A stretch of DNA of 64,000 nucleotides from an uncultured Olsenella sp. (GTDB lineage Bacteria > Actinomycetota > Coriobacteriia > Coriobacteriales > Atopobiaceae). Each line of letters begins with the position of its first letter. Position 1 is the stretch's first letter. Position numbers and translations under genes: made by a program. A model generated the notes under the pieces. It did not search any database, was not told the DNA's origin, and was given only the letters and a program-made list of their open reading frames with translations. This document shows positions 15,643-23,600 of the stretch, one piece after another. The stretch covers positions 41,802 to 105,801 of the forward strand of contig ONBR01000003.1 of assembly GCA_900316105.1 (NCBI GenBank), read 5' to 3'.

Positions 15643-15903
15643 ATGCAGACCACGCTACGCAAATGGGGCAACAGCCAGGGGATTCTCATTCCCCGCGAAA
15701 TCTGTGTCTCTGTCGACATCAACGTTGGGGACACGTTTGAGTTCGAAATAGGGGAGGACCGAACTATCCTTCTTCGACCCGAAGCCTCGCACTACCATCG
15801 CAATACTCGGGCAAGCCTAGAGGAGCTAACGGCTGGCTGGGCAGGGCCAAGGGCTGGCGAGGAGTGGGGTGGCCACGATGTGGGCAATGAGGTGGTCGCA
15901 TGA
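15643..15903 (+). CDS. mazE: MazE/AbrB-family antitoxin
   Basis: The 86-residue protein starts with the swapped-hairpin AbrB fold signature (TLRKWGNSQGILIPREIC, then VGDTFEFEI), which binds DNA as a dimer. The C-terminal tail is charged and flexible, as expected for toxin neutralisation. GAGGGGG lies 5 bases before the ATG. The 3' end overlaps mazF by 4 bases (ATGA), a typical coupled toxin-antitoxin arrangement. Confidence 0.9.
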   Translation: MQTTLRKWGNSQGILIPREICVSVDINVGDTFEFEIGEDRTILLRPEASHYHRNTRASLEELTAGWAGPRAGEEWGGHDVGNEVVA

Positions 15904-16241
15904 TCTTTGACCAGGGAGAGTACATCTGGATGGACTTCGACCCTACGGTAGGTCATGAGCCCCAGAAAATGAGGCCTGCCTTGGTGATGAGCGTGGGCTA
16001 CTTTAACAACGTATTGTCGTCGTTGGTCATGGTCTGCCCGATTACCAGCACAGTGAATGGCCATCCGCTCCATGTGGAGCTTCCTGCCGACGCACCGGTC
16101 CAGGGCTGTGTGTGCGTTGAAGGACTGCGCGCCGTCGACCTCAATAGCCCCTATAGGCACTGTCGAAAGGTCGGACAATCCATCGACAAGCGGACGATGG
16201 CCAGGATTCTAGACCTCGTTGGTGGTACATTCGGCATCTGA
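15900..16241 (+). CDS. mazF: MazF/PemK-type mRNA interferase toxin
   Basis: The 113-residue toxin has family features: GEYIWMDFDPTVGHEPQKMRPALVMS at the N-terminus (with the catalytic-site arginine in KMRPALV), VCPITSTV and the closing segment ARILDLVGG. It is full length and appears intact. The cleavage sequence is not predictable. Its last ~25 codons and downstream flank are duplicated upstream of mazE at 15486-15595. Confidence 0.9.
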   Translation: MIFDQGEYIWMDFDPTVGHEPQKMRPALVMSVGYFNNVLSSLVMVCPITSTVNGHPLHVELPADAPVQGCVCVEGLRAVDLNSPYRHCRKVGQSIDKRTMARILDLVGGTFGI

Positions 16242-16274
16242 TCGTGTGACGAAATCCCCGGGGGGAAATCGTCT
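16164..16274 (+). repeat. Copy 2 of the ~110-bp direct repeat (mazF 3' end)
   Basis: This is the in-gene copy, covering the end of mazF and 33 bp beyond. Only a few substitutions separate it from copy 1. Both end in an AAATCCCCGGGGG palindromic stretch that could act as a weak terminator. Confidence 0.85.
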
Positions 16275-16347
16275 AAGTGATGGTGATTTTTCCTCACGCT
16301 ATAACGATGCGGCACGACCTCCGCTTGAAGTGCACGTAGCTATGCAA

Positions 16348-16378
16348 GTGGGGTGCGAAGCCAAGCCTCGCACCCCAC
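16348..16378. terminator. 11-bp hairpin after mazF
   Basis: GTGGGGTGCGA pairs perfectly with TCGCACCCCAC across a 9-base loop. It lies between convergent mazF and panD. No clear T-run follows on either strand. Confidence 0.5.
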
Positions 16379-16421
16379 CGATTTCCCCAACCTTTATCGA
16401 CTCGGGAAGACGTGCAGTTGC

Positions 16422-16505
16422 GCCCTGGATGTGGGCTCAGCAAGCTGTGCAGGGACGCCTGCCCTTCAAAGCCAATGCGCAGCTTGCGAGGCCCACATCC
16501 AGGGC
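16422..16505 (-). ncRNA. Long structured 3' element after panD (family D-like architecture)
   Basis: A perfect 15-bp outer stem (16422-16436 with 16491-16505) encloses a second ~11-bp stem with one mismatch (GCAAGCTGTGC with GCGCAGCTTGC) and a small inner hairpin. It begins 8 bases after the panD stop on the panD strand. The layout equals the family D elements, but the core sequence is different, so it may be a second class or simply a strong terminator. Confidence 0.5.
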
Positions 16506-16513
16506 CCTTGCGA

Positions 16514-16903
16514 CTACATGTCTTCGAGCCGCCCGTGCTTCTCGTAGCGGGTCAGGCGGGAGATCTTGTTCTGGTCATCCACAAAGACGACCTTGGGCTG
16601 GAAGCTCTCGGCCTCCTTTTCGTCCATCAGCGCATAGCACATGATGATGACCTTGTCGCCCACCTCGACGCAGTGCGCGGCGGCACCGTTGAGACAGATC
16701 ATGCCAGAGCCGGGCTCACCGGCAATGACGTAGGTCTCCAGACGGTTGCCGTTGTTGACGTCGGCAATCTGGACCTTCTCGTACTCCCTGATGCCAGCGG
16801 CATCCATGAGCTCCTGGTCGATGGTGATGGAGCCCACGTAATCTAGCTCGGCCTGAACGACCGTGGCGCGGTGGATCTTACCTTTGAGCATCTGCAGAAT
16901 CAT
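16514..16903 (-). CDS. panD: Aspartate 1-decarboxylase
   Basis: The 129-residue proenzyme makes beta-alanine for pantothenate. The self-cleavage site Gly24-Ser25 (in YVGSITID) that generates the pyruvoyl group is intact, as are [12 protein letters not shown] and the NGAAAH segment. It is the last gene of the panB-panC-DUF2520-panD unit, overlapping the dehydrogenase stop by 4 bases. Confidence 0.95.
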   Translation of the reverse strand: MILQMLKGKIHRATVVQAELDYVGSITIDQELMDAAGIREYEKVQIADVNNGNRLETYVIAGEPGSGMICLNGAAAHCVEVGDKVIIMCYALMDEKEAESFQPKVVFVDDQNKISRLTRYEKHGRLEDM

Positions 16904-17789
16904 GCATTACCCTTCTGATGGTCGATCGCATCGGCGCAGGCCTTCTGGGCCTCGTGCGCGCGCCTCCGCTTTGCAATGTCCAGGAGCTCCTTGGTGAGCA
17001 GCTGGTAAATCTCCTTGTCGTCGCCGTCGAGCACACCCAGGTGCGCCTCGATGGTTTGCATGTCCCCGCGCTGTGCGGGGCCGGTCAGCGCAGCCTCCAC
17101 GCCGTCTGCGGCCAGGTGCCGGGCGTTTCCCAAAAAGAGGGGGACCAGCGCCTGCTCCGCCGCCTCGGGCGAGTAGCCACAAAGCTCCAGTTCGGCGGCT
17201 GCACGTGAATACAGACCCACGACGAGGTTCGACGCCATGACCGCAGCGGCATGGTAGCGGACCTTCTCGCTGGTCTGGATGGACTCGACGTGCAAGCCAA
17301 TCTGTCGGAAGGCATCGGCCAGCAGCCCGGCCGCCTCGCCCTCTCCCTCGACGCAGAACCAGGCGTCCGCAAGCTCCTTCCACACGTCGCGTGAGCTCAC
17401 GGCATAGAGGGGGTGGACGGTGGCAGTGTCCACGCCCTCTCATCCGCACCAGCGAAGACTGCGGATGAGAGGGCGCCGGAACAGTGACAGACCGTCTTTC
17501 CCTCCAGGGAGAGCTGGCCTGCGCGCACAGCGTCGACCAGCTCCCTCCAGACCTGGGCGATGACGCCGTCCTGCGTGGTGATGAAGATGATGTCCGCCTG
17601 CCTGGCTGCCTCGACGGCAGAGTCAAAGACGGACGCCCCCACGAAGTCCGCGGCGCGCTGGGCCGAGGCCGCGGTGCGCGAGCTGAAGCCCGCGACCGTC
17701 AGCCCCGCGTCAGCGCCACGCTCCGAAAGGAGCTTAGCCAGTGCCGAGCCCACGCGCCCGGCACCGATGAATGAGATCTTCTTGCTCAT
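16900..17789 (-). pseudogene. Rossmann-like/DUF2520 dehydrogenase, split by a -1 frameshift
   Basis: The N-terminal half (from 17789) has an NAD(P)-binding GAGRVG motif at residues 9-14 and runs to CHCSGALSSAVFAGADE. The C-terminal half (from about 17433 to 16900) is the DUF2520 helical domain, starting at TVHPLYAVS. In intact relatives these are one polypeptide of about 290 residues. The shift needed is -1 and must occur between about 17442 and 17399, at the edge of a perfect 15-bp inverted repeat (17434-17474). Between panC and panD this protein would be a good candidate for the missing ketopantoate reductase step. It may be inactivated, recoded or a sequencing error. Confidence 0.75.
17434..17474. 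repeat. Perfect 15-bp inverted repeat at the DUF2520 frameshift
   Basis: GCCCTCTCATCCGCA (17434-17448) and TGCGGATGAGAGGGC (17460-17474) are exactly complementary with an 11-base loop, inside coding sequence and next to the frame change. Confidence 0.85.
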
Positions 17790-17816
17790 CGAAATTCGAA
17801 TTCCGACTCTCGGCGC

Positions 17817-18704
17817 CTAGGCCAGGGTGCCATCAGGCGTGCTGGGGTCAAAGATGAAGTTGTCGATGAGGCGGGTCTTGCCGATGTAGACGGCCATGGC
17901 GCACAGGATGGGACGGTCCTCGATCTGCTCGATCTGGACGATGTTCTCGAAGTCGACCATCTTGACGTAGTCGATCTTTGCCAGGGGCTCGGCCTCGATG
18001 ATCTGCTTCATGGCGTCCAGGACGGGAGCGGCCTTGCGCTCGCCGGCCTTGACCATCTCCTGGCCCTTGAAGACGGCGCGGGACAGGCACAGTGCAGCCT
18101 TGCGCTCCTCCTCGGATAGGTAGGTGTTGCGCGAGCTCTTTGCCAGGCCGTCATCCTCGCGGATGATGGGGCAGCCCACCACGGTGATGGGGAAGTTGAG
18201 GTCGCGGACCATGCGGCGGATGACGGAGAGCTGCTGGGCGTCCTTCTGACCGTAGTAGACGCGGTCGGGCTGGACGATGTTGAAGAGCTTGGAGCAGACG
18301 GTCATGACGCCACGGAAGTGGATGGGGCGGGTGAGGCCGCAGAGCTCGTGGGTGAGGGCGGTCATGTCCACGAAGGTGCAGGCATCGGGAGCGTACATGT
18401 CGGAGGGCTCGGGATGAAAGACCAGGGCGGCACCGGCGTCAGCGCAGAGCTTGCAGTCGCGGTCGAAGTCGCGGGGGTAGGACTCCAGGTCCTCGGTGGG
18501 GCCGAACTGGGTGGGGTTCACGAAGTCGGAGACGACCACGCGGTCGTTCTCGGCGACGGCGCGGGTAATCAGGGACTTGTGGCCTTCGTGCAGGAAGCCC
18601 ATGGTGGGGACCAGGCCCACGGTCAGGCCCTCCTTGCGCCAGGCGCGGACGTGCTCGCGGACCTCGTCGACGGTCTTTGCGGTTGCGATTACGGAATCTG
18701 CCAT
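17817..18704 (-). CDS. panC: Pantothenate synthetase
   Basis: The 295-residue enzyme joins pantoate and beta-alanine using ATP. The N-terminal PTMGFLHEGH nucleotide-binding motif, VVVSDFVNPTQFGP, the YYGQKDAQQ segment and the SSRNTYLS motif are all present. Length is normal. It follows panB by 4 bases and precedes the DUF2520 gene by 27, so these genes form one operon. Confidence 0.95.
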   Translation of the reverse strand: MADSVIATAKTVDEVREHVRAWRKEGLTVGLVPTMGFLHEGHKSLITRAVAENDRVVVSDFVNPTQFGPTEDLESYPRDFDRDCKLCADAGAALVFHPEPSDMYAPDACTFVDMTALTHELCGLTRPIHFRGVMTVCSKLFNIVQPDRVYYGQKDAQQLSVIRRMVRDLNFPITVVGCPIIREDDGLAKSSRNTYLSEEERKAALCLSRAVFKGQEMVKAGERKAAPVLDAMKQIIEAEPLAKIDYVKMVDFENIVQIEQIEDRPILCAMAVYIGKTRLIDNFIFDPSTPDGTLA

Positions 18705-18708
18705 TGGA

Positions 18709-19550
18709 TTAACCCTTCCTGATCTCGTCCATCACGGCGTCGTCGATCTTGAAGGTGTTCTCCTTTGCGGGGAATGAGCCATCGTTCACAGCGGCGATGT
18801 AGTCTGCGTATGCACCCTTGATGGCCTCGCCGACCTGGGCAAACTGACGCACGAACTTGGGCTTGAAGCCACCGGTGGTCATGCCCAGGAGGTCCTGGCA
18901 GACCAGCACCTGGCCATCGGTGCCATTGCCGGCGCCGATGCCGATGGTGGTTGCGGTGGTGAGCTGCTCGGTGATGTAGGTGGCCAGGGGTGCGGGCACG
19001 CACTCCAGGGTGATGGAGAAGACGCCGGCCTCCTCGAGCTTCAGGGCGTCCTCCACGATGCGCTTGGCCGCGTCCACGGACTTGCCCTGGACCTTGAAGC
19101 CGCCAAACATGTTCTGGGACTGGGGGTCATGCCAATGTGACCCATGACGGGAATGCCAGAATCAACGATGGCCTTTACCTGGGGGAAGATGTCAACGCCG
19201 CCCTCCAGCTTGATGGCCTGGGCGCGTCCCTCCTTCATCAGGCGACCGGCGTTGTGCACGGCCTCCTTGACGCTGGCCTGATAGGACATGAAGGGCATGT
19301 CGCCCACGACGAAGGTGTCGTGGGTTGCGCGCGTCACGCAGCGCGTGTGGTGAACCATGTCGTCCATGGTGACGGGCAGGGTATCCTCGTAGCCCATCAT
19401 GGTCATTCCCAGGGAGTCGCCAACCAGAATCATGTTGACGCCTGCCTCTTCCACGAGGGAAGCCATCGTATAGTCATACGAAGTGACCATAGTCAGCTTG
19501 CCACCCTCGTCGACCAGCTTGCGCATGGTCTTGACGGTGTTCTTCGCCAT
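18709..19550 (-). pseudogene. panB: Ketopantoate hydroxymethyltransferase, frameshifted in a C run
   Basis: The first part (from 19550) carries VTSYDYTMASLVEEAGV, LVGDSLGMTMMGY and GIPVMGHIGMTP; the second part carries FGGFKVQGK, FSITLECVP and IGIGAGNGTDGQVLV. In relatives GHIGMTPQSxxxFGGFKVQGK is continuous. Here a run of five C (five G at 19122-19126 on the plus strand) replaces the six needed for CCC CAG, so one base is missing. All conserved residues are otherwise present. This could be a real inactivation, a slippage-prone site, or a homopolymer sequencing error. Confidence 0.85.
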
Positions 19551-19694
19551 CGCTATTCCTTTCGCGTCGTGTCGTCCCGCTGGCTGTCAGCCCTGCGCTG
19601 ACTGCGGGTACGGCCGTCGTCCGCGCAGTAGTATAGCGCGCCGTTGACACATGGCGAGACTTTGCCTAATAAGCCCACAGAGGGCGATTCTGGA

Positions 19695-19757
19695 TGCCCA
19701 CCTGGCGCCCTACCTGGATCCCTACCTGGCGCCCTACCTGGCTCCCTACCTGGCGCC
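19695..19757. repeat. Five tandem ~12-bp units over a stop codon
   Basis: The unit CCCTACCTGGNN is repeated about five times. The repeats begin inside the last codons of the DUF218 gene and supply its stop. Confidence 0.7.
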
Positions 19758-20603
19758 GGAGAGCCAGTCCTTGATGATGCAGAGGCTCTCGCGCAGGAGG
19801 TTGTTGGGCATGTAGGCGGGGATGGAGTAGGCGGAGATCCCGACCGCGTGGGTGAAGCCCTCGCGCCGGGCGATTTTGAGCGAGCGGTAGAGGTGGAAGT
19901 CGTTGGTCACGATGCCCACGCGCTCGGCGGCGGGGACGATGCCCCGCTGGGACAGGAGGACGCCACAGAAGCGCAGGTTCTCGATGGTCGTTGTGGACCG
20001 ATCCTCCAGGAGGATGCGGCTGGCGGAGATGCCCCTGGCCTGGAGCTCGCGTGCCATGCATGCCGCCTCGGATATGGGTTCGTTCGGCCCCTTGCCGCCC
20101 GACACGATGACATGGCAGTCGGGGTGGGTCTCCAGGCAGCGTGCCGCCGCGTCGATACGAAAGGCCAGGACGCGGCTGGGGCGCTGGTCGGGACGGACCT
20201 GGGCGCCCAGGATAATCAGCCAGGAGAGGGGGTCGGACGCGGGGTCTGCGTCTGCGGCTGCCACGAGCTTCTTTCCTGCCTGTGCCGCGACCATGGCCCT
20301 GACCGATATGGCTATCAGCAGGACGGCCACTGCCAGAAATACGACGTTCAGAGAGACCCTCAGGGCCTGGGGCAGACCTTGCCAGACGCCGGTGACGCGC
20401 ACCAGGCCTGCCAGCAGCAGGAATGCCGCCAATCCGTACCAGGCCAGGTGAAAGTGCGTGCCCGACCGCATGGACATGATGACGGTGCCGTAGATCGCGC
20501 ATGCGATGGCGAAGGCTATGAGGATGCCTGCTTGCAAGATGGGGAACCTCTCTTCTCTATCCTCGGCTTGCCTGGCGCTCACGTAATCACGGTCGCTATT
20601 CAC
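19746..20603 (-). CDS. DUF218 (YdcF/SanA-type) membrane protein
   Basis: Three hydrophobic segments occupy about residues 15-110, followed by a DUF218 domain: IILGAQVRPDQRPS, VIVSGGKGPNEPISEA, LLEDRSTTTIENL and IVTNDFHLYRSL. Members are linked to cell-envelope processes in other bacteria, with an uncertain reaction. The start is not certain: GTG 20603 is used here, and the frame is open further upstream without a good ribosome-binding site. The gene stands alone. Confidence 0.75.
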   Translation of the reverse strand: MNSDRDYVSARQAEDREERFPILQAGILIAFAIACAIYGTVIMSMRSGTHFHLAWYGLAAFLLLAGLVRVTGVWQGLPQALRVSLNVVFLAVAVLLIAISVRAMVAAQAGKKLVAAADADPASDPLSWLIILGAQVRPDQRPSRVLAFRIDAAARCLETHPDCHVIVSGGKGPNEPISEAACMARELQARGISASRILLEDRSTTTIENLRFCGVLLSQRGIVPAAERVGIVTNDFHLYRSLKIARREGFTHAVGISAYSIPAYMPNNLLRESLCIIKDWLSGAR

Positions 20604-20725
20604 GGAAAGCCATGTCTGTCGGCTTTGCTGACAGGAAAAATTTAAACCAACTGGGACGGTTATCTCGGCGAAAGGAGAAAAACAGGTACACCGAGGAGGC
20701 AATCGTGGAGTGCAGCGCGTAGTAC

Positions 20726-20881
20726 GTGCTTTGGTTCGATGATCTGAGGAGAGAGGACGTCGACCTGGTAGGCGGCAAGTCGTCTTCGTTGGGGGAGATG
20801 ACCAGCGCTACGAAGGTTCCCGTACCCTACGGCTTTGCCACGACGGCTCATGCCTATCTAGGACGGCTCACGCCTACCTAG
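20726..20881 (+). pseudogene. N-terminal fragment of phosphoenolpyruvate synthase
   Basis: The frame reads VLWFDDLRREDVDLVGGKSS, LGEMTSATKVPVPYGFATT and AHAYL, then a stop. This is the conserved beginning of PpsA (WFDxxRxEDVxLVGGKxASLGEM, VPVPxGFATTAxAY). Only about 45 codons survive. The end contains an imperfect 20-bp tandem duplication (GGCTCATGCCTATCTAGGAC-like). It runs directly into repeat E1. Confidence 0.65.
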
Positions 20882-20882
20882 A

Positions 20883-20969
20883 TGCGCTGGAATGTCGATT
20901 AAGGTCGAGTTTGGGGCGGAAAAGGGCCTTTTTGCGCTCAAACTCGACCTTAATCGACATAAGCATTTC
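20883..20969. repeat. Family E hairpin repeat, copy E1
   Basis: A perfect 21-bp stem (20892-20912 with 20940-20960) carries ATGTCGATTAAGGTCGAG; the loop is GGGGCGGAAAAGGGCC-rich. The same sequence in the same orientation recurs at 22309-22390 on the other side of the next gene. Confidence 0.85.
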
Positions 20970-21083
20970 CGCCAGTGGTAGCCAAGAGACAAAGTTTCGG
21001 CCGCCAGTCCCCGATTGCCATCCAAAGAGTTCGAACCTAGGACTATCGTAGGTACTCCATACGCCTTGGGGATTGGGGTGCCT

Positions 21084-22259
21084 ATGCAACCTGTTGTCAT
21101 TAGCCATGGTTCTGCAATCGAAGTTCTCGATGCCATGCGCACCGACGCTGACAGTCGATCCAAGCCCCTGGGTGCTAGCCCGAGCATCGAAGGTAACTTC
21201 GTCGTTCATAGAGAGCTGGCACCATTCATCAGTCCTGACGCGGGCAAGCGTCTTTCGGACGTCAGCTGGCTTCCCCGGCCGATCGATCTCCTTACATCGA
21301 AGCGAAACGGTGCCAGGAATACAAAATCAATTCACCCTCATAACTGGGAACTTCCAAATACCTATGATGACCTGGTCGGATTCTGGTTGCCAGCTACTAA
21401 TAGGCGCTCTCCAGCATACGCATTTGTCTGTCCGCCCGAGCTCGCTACGATGCAGTTGACACGTGGATTGAATCGAGCGAATGTTGCAGACCTGATTAAC
21501 CAACTCTCAGGAACCTATCGCACGATTCGTCCTACTGCGCTGCCCTTGTATCGCGGCATTTCCAACGTGCATATTGAGCTATACCCGAAAGATTCGACAG
21601 ACGGGAACTGCCAATCGGCAACTGTCTACGGACTCCATGCGCTTACAAACGTCAGTCTGATCAAGTCGTTTATAGACTCATACAAAAGCGCAGGTCGGCG
21701 ACAGGGGTCCTACGGTGCGGAGCTTGTTCGCCAGGCCCTGCCCCTGTCCTGCGACGGGCTGGCCTCGCCTTTCGAGTCGCAGATATGGATGCTGGCATTC
21801 TGCTCGCGCCGACAGGGCTCGCTTGGGCTGCCCCGGCCGGAGGTCAACAGTCCCCTGAGGCTCACCGACGAGGCCGGGAGATTCGTCGACGGGGAGCGCA
21901 TCATACCCGACTTCTACTGGCTGGAGCACAGGGTCGCGCTCGAGGCGAACGGGAGGCTCTACCATGGGAAGGCCTCCGACATCACGGACACCTCCCTGCG
22001 CGACAAGGCCTACCGGGCGATGGACATCGCCTGCGTTACACTCACGCCCGCGGAGGTCCGCGACGAGCGCAGGTTCCAGGCGGCGATGGAGGAGGTCGCT
22101 CGGCTGATCGGACATCGGCTGCCCGCAGAGACGGCTGCCTTCCAAAAGCAGCGGACACGCCTGCGGAGCGAGCTTTTCGGCGAGGTCAAGGACGCTGCTA
22201 TAGAAGATGACCCTGGCTATTGGTCAGAGCTTGCTCGATACATCGAGTGCCAAAGCTAG
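21084..22259 (+). CDS. AbiEi/DUF559-like protein with PD-(D/E)xK-type nuclease fold
   Basis: The 391-residue protein begins VVISHGSAIEVLDAM, similar to the N-terminus of AbiEi/DUF559-type proteins, and ends in a Vsr/DUF559-like domain: RIIPDFYWLEHRVALEANGRLYHG gives D...E-x-N, followed by DKAYRAMDIACVTLTPAEV. This is a likely nuclease fold, but the final catalytic lysine position is not clear. The ATG at 21084 has a G-rich site upstream; a TTG at 21015 is in frame. Base composition changes inside the gene: AT-richer up to about 21680, strongly GC-rich after. Flanking E repeats suggest a mobile cassette. Confidence 0.55.
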   Translation: MQPVVISHGSAIEVLDAMRTDADSRSKPLGASPSIEGNFVVHRELAPFISPDAGKRLSDVSWLPRPIDLLTSKRNGARNTKSIHPHNWELPNTYDDLVGFWLPATNRRSPAYAFVCPPELATMQLTRGLNRANVADLINQLSGTYRTIRPTALPLYRGISNVHIELYPKDSTDGNCQSATVYGLHALTNVSLIKSFIDSYKSAGRRQGSYGAELVRQALPLSCDGLASPFESQIWMLAFCSRRQGSLGLPRPEVNSPLRLTDEAGRFVDGERIIPDFYWLEHRVALEANGRLYHGKASDITDTSLRDKAYRAMDIACVTLTPAEVRDERRFQAAMEEVARLIGHRLPAETAAFQKQRTRLRSELFGEVKDAAIEDDPGYWSELARYIECQS

Positions 22260-22308
22260 GGCTCTGTCGAGCCGGGGGGCGCGTCGAGCCGGGGGCGCGG
22301 GTCTCTTG

Positions 22309-22395
22309 ATGCGCTGGAATGTCGATTAAGGTCGAGTTTGGGGCGGAAAAGGGCCATTTTGCGCCAAAACTCGCCCTTAATCGACATGAATCCCG
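22309..22395. repeat. Family E hairpin repeat, copy E2
   Basis: The first ~60 bases match E1 with one substitution; the 3' arm has one mismatch to the 5' arm. It lies 50 bp after the nuclease-like gene. The rest of 22260-22478 has GTCGAGCCGGGGGCGC repeats and three TTGCCCTA-type short repeats, with no gene seen. Confidence 0.85.
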
Positions 22396-22478
22396 ACGGC
22401 CGATGAAACCGCCGGGATTGTTTGCCCTACTGAATAGGTTGCCCTACTGGATAGATCGTCTTGCTGGGGTAGGTTGCC

Positions 22479-23600
22479 CTAATTCCCCCAGACGCGATCG
22501 GCAATGCGCTTGACCAGGGCGATCTTTGCCCACTGGTCGTCCTCGGTGAGGACGTTGCCCTCCTCGGTTGAGGAGAAGCCACACTGGGGCGAGAGCCTCA
22601 GCTGGTCGAGCGGCAGGAACTTCGACGCCTCCTGGATGCGTGCGATCACGGCGTCCTCGTCCTCGAGCTCTGGGAACTTCGAGGTGATGAGGCCCAGGAC
22701 TACGGTGCGGCCTGCTGCGGCGGCGTGGCGCAGGGGCAGGAAGTCGCCCGCGCGGTCGGAGTCATACTCCAGGAAGAAACCATCGTAGTTGGCGCGGAAG
22801 AGCGTCGCCGCCACGGGTTCGTAGCCGCCCGAAGAGAACCAGGTGCTGCGGAAGTTGCCGCGACAGATGTGGGTAGTGATGGTCATGTCGGCGGGCTTGA
22901 CCTCCAGGATGCGGTTGATTACGTCCACATAGTTGTTGGCGACCTGCTCCAGGTTTATGCCCTGTTTGGCGTAGCTGGCGCGTTTGCCCTCGTCGCAGAA
23001 CTCGCCCCAGCTGGTGTCGTCGAACTGCAGGTAGCGGCAGCCCAGGTCGTAGAAGGCACGGACGGCTTCCTGGTAGGTGGCCACGATGTCATCAAAGAGG
23101 ACCGACTCATCCTGGTAGCGCTCGATGGGCTGGTAGTGGGCGGCGCCGCGCACGCAGGGAATCAAGTGAAGCATGGAGGGGGCGGGGATGGTCATCTTCG
23201 TCGGGTAGTCTCCGGCGATCTCGCGGAGCTTGCGGTAATGGTCCAGGAAGGGGTGTTCGCCAAAGGCGATCTGTCCGCGAAAGACCAGCTGGGCGCCCTT
23301 GGGTTTGGGGCCCTTGAACTCGACGGACCAGGTCTCGGCATCTACGTGCTCGACGTTCTGCAGGCCCTCCAGGAAGTCCAGGTGCCACATGGAGCGGCGG
23401 AACTCTCCGTCGGTGACGGCCTGGAGGCCTGCGGCCTTTTCCTTTGCAACCAGGTCGGCGATGCATTCGTCCTCGACGGCGGTCAGTTCATCGCGGGAGA
23501 TGGTCCCAGCGGCGAACTTGGTGCGGGCGTCCTTGAGGCGCTGGGGACGTAGGAAGCTGCCGACGATGTCGAAAGCGTAAGGGGGCTGGGCGAGGGTCAT
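22479..23600 (-). CDS. MetE-like cobalamin-independent methyltransferase (YxjG/YxjH type)
   Basis: The 373-residue protein corresponds to the C-terminal catalytic half of MetE, as in the short YxjG/YxjH family that methylates homocysteine or related thiols. The zinc ligands are visible as HICRGN (His/Cys), an acidic site in FFLEYDSDRAGDF, and the final Cys in SPQCGFSST. DGEFRRSMWHLDFL marks the conserved start of the barrel. It follows a LysR gene on the same strand by 143 bp, and that gap probably contains the controlled promoter. Confidence 0.85.
   Translation of the reverse strand: MTLAQPPYAFDIVGSFLRPQRLKDARTKFAAGTISRDELTAVEDECIADLVAKEKAAGLQAVTDGEFRRSMWHLDFLEGLQNVEHVDAETWSVEFKGPKPKGAQLVFRGQIAFGEHPFLDHYRKLREIAGDYPTKMTIPAPSMLHLIPCVRGAAHYQPIERYQDESVLFDDIVATYQEAVRAFYDLGCRYLQFDDTSWGEFCDEGKRASYAKQGINLEQVANNYVDVINRILEVKPADMTITTHICRGNFRSTWFSSGGYEPVAATLFRANYDGFFLEYDSDRAGDFLPLRHAAAAGRTVVLGLITSKFPELEDEDAVIARIQEASKFLPLDQLRLSPQCGFSSTEEGNVLTEDDQWAKIALVKRIADRVWGN

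Noticed and set aside
16219..16644. An open frame running from the mazF end into panD antisense
   Set aside because: It crosses the hairpin region and overlaps panD on the other strand, with no recognisable domain.
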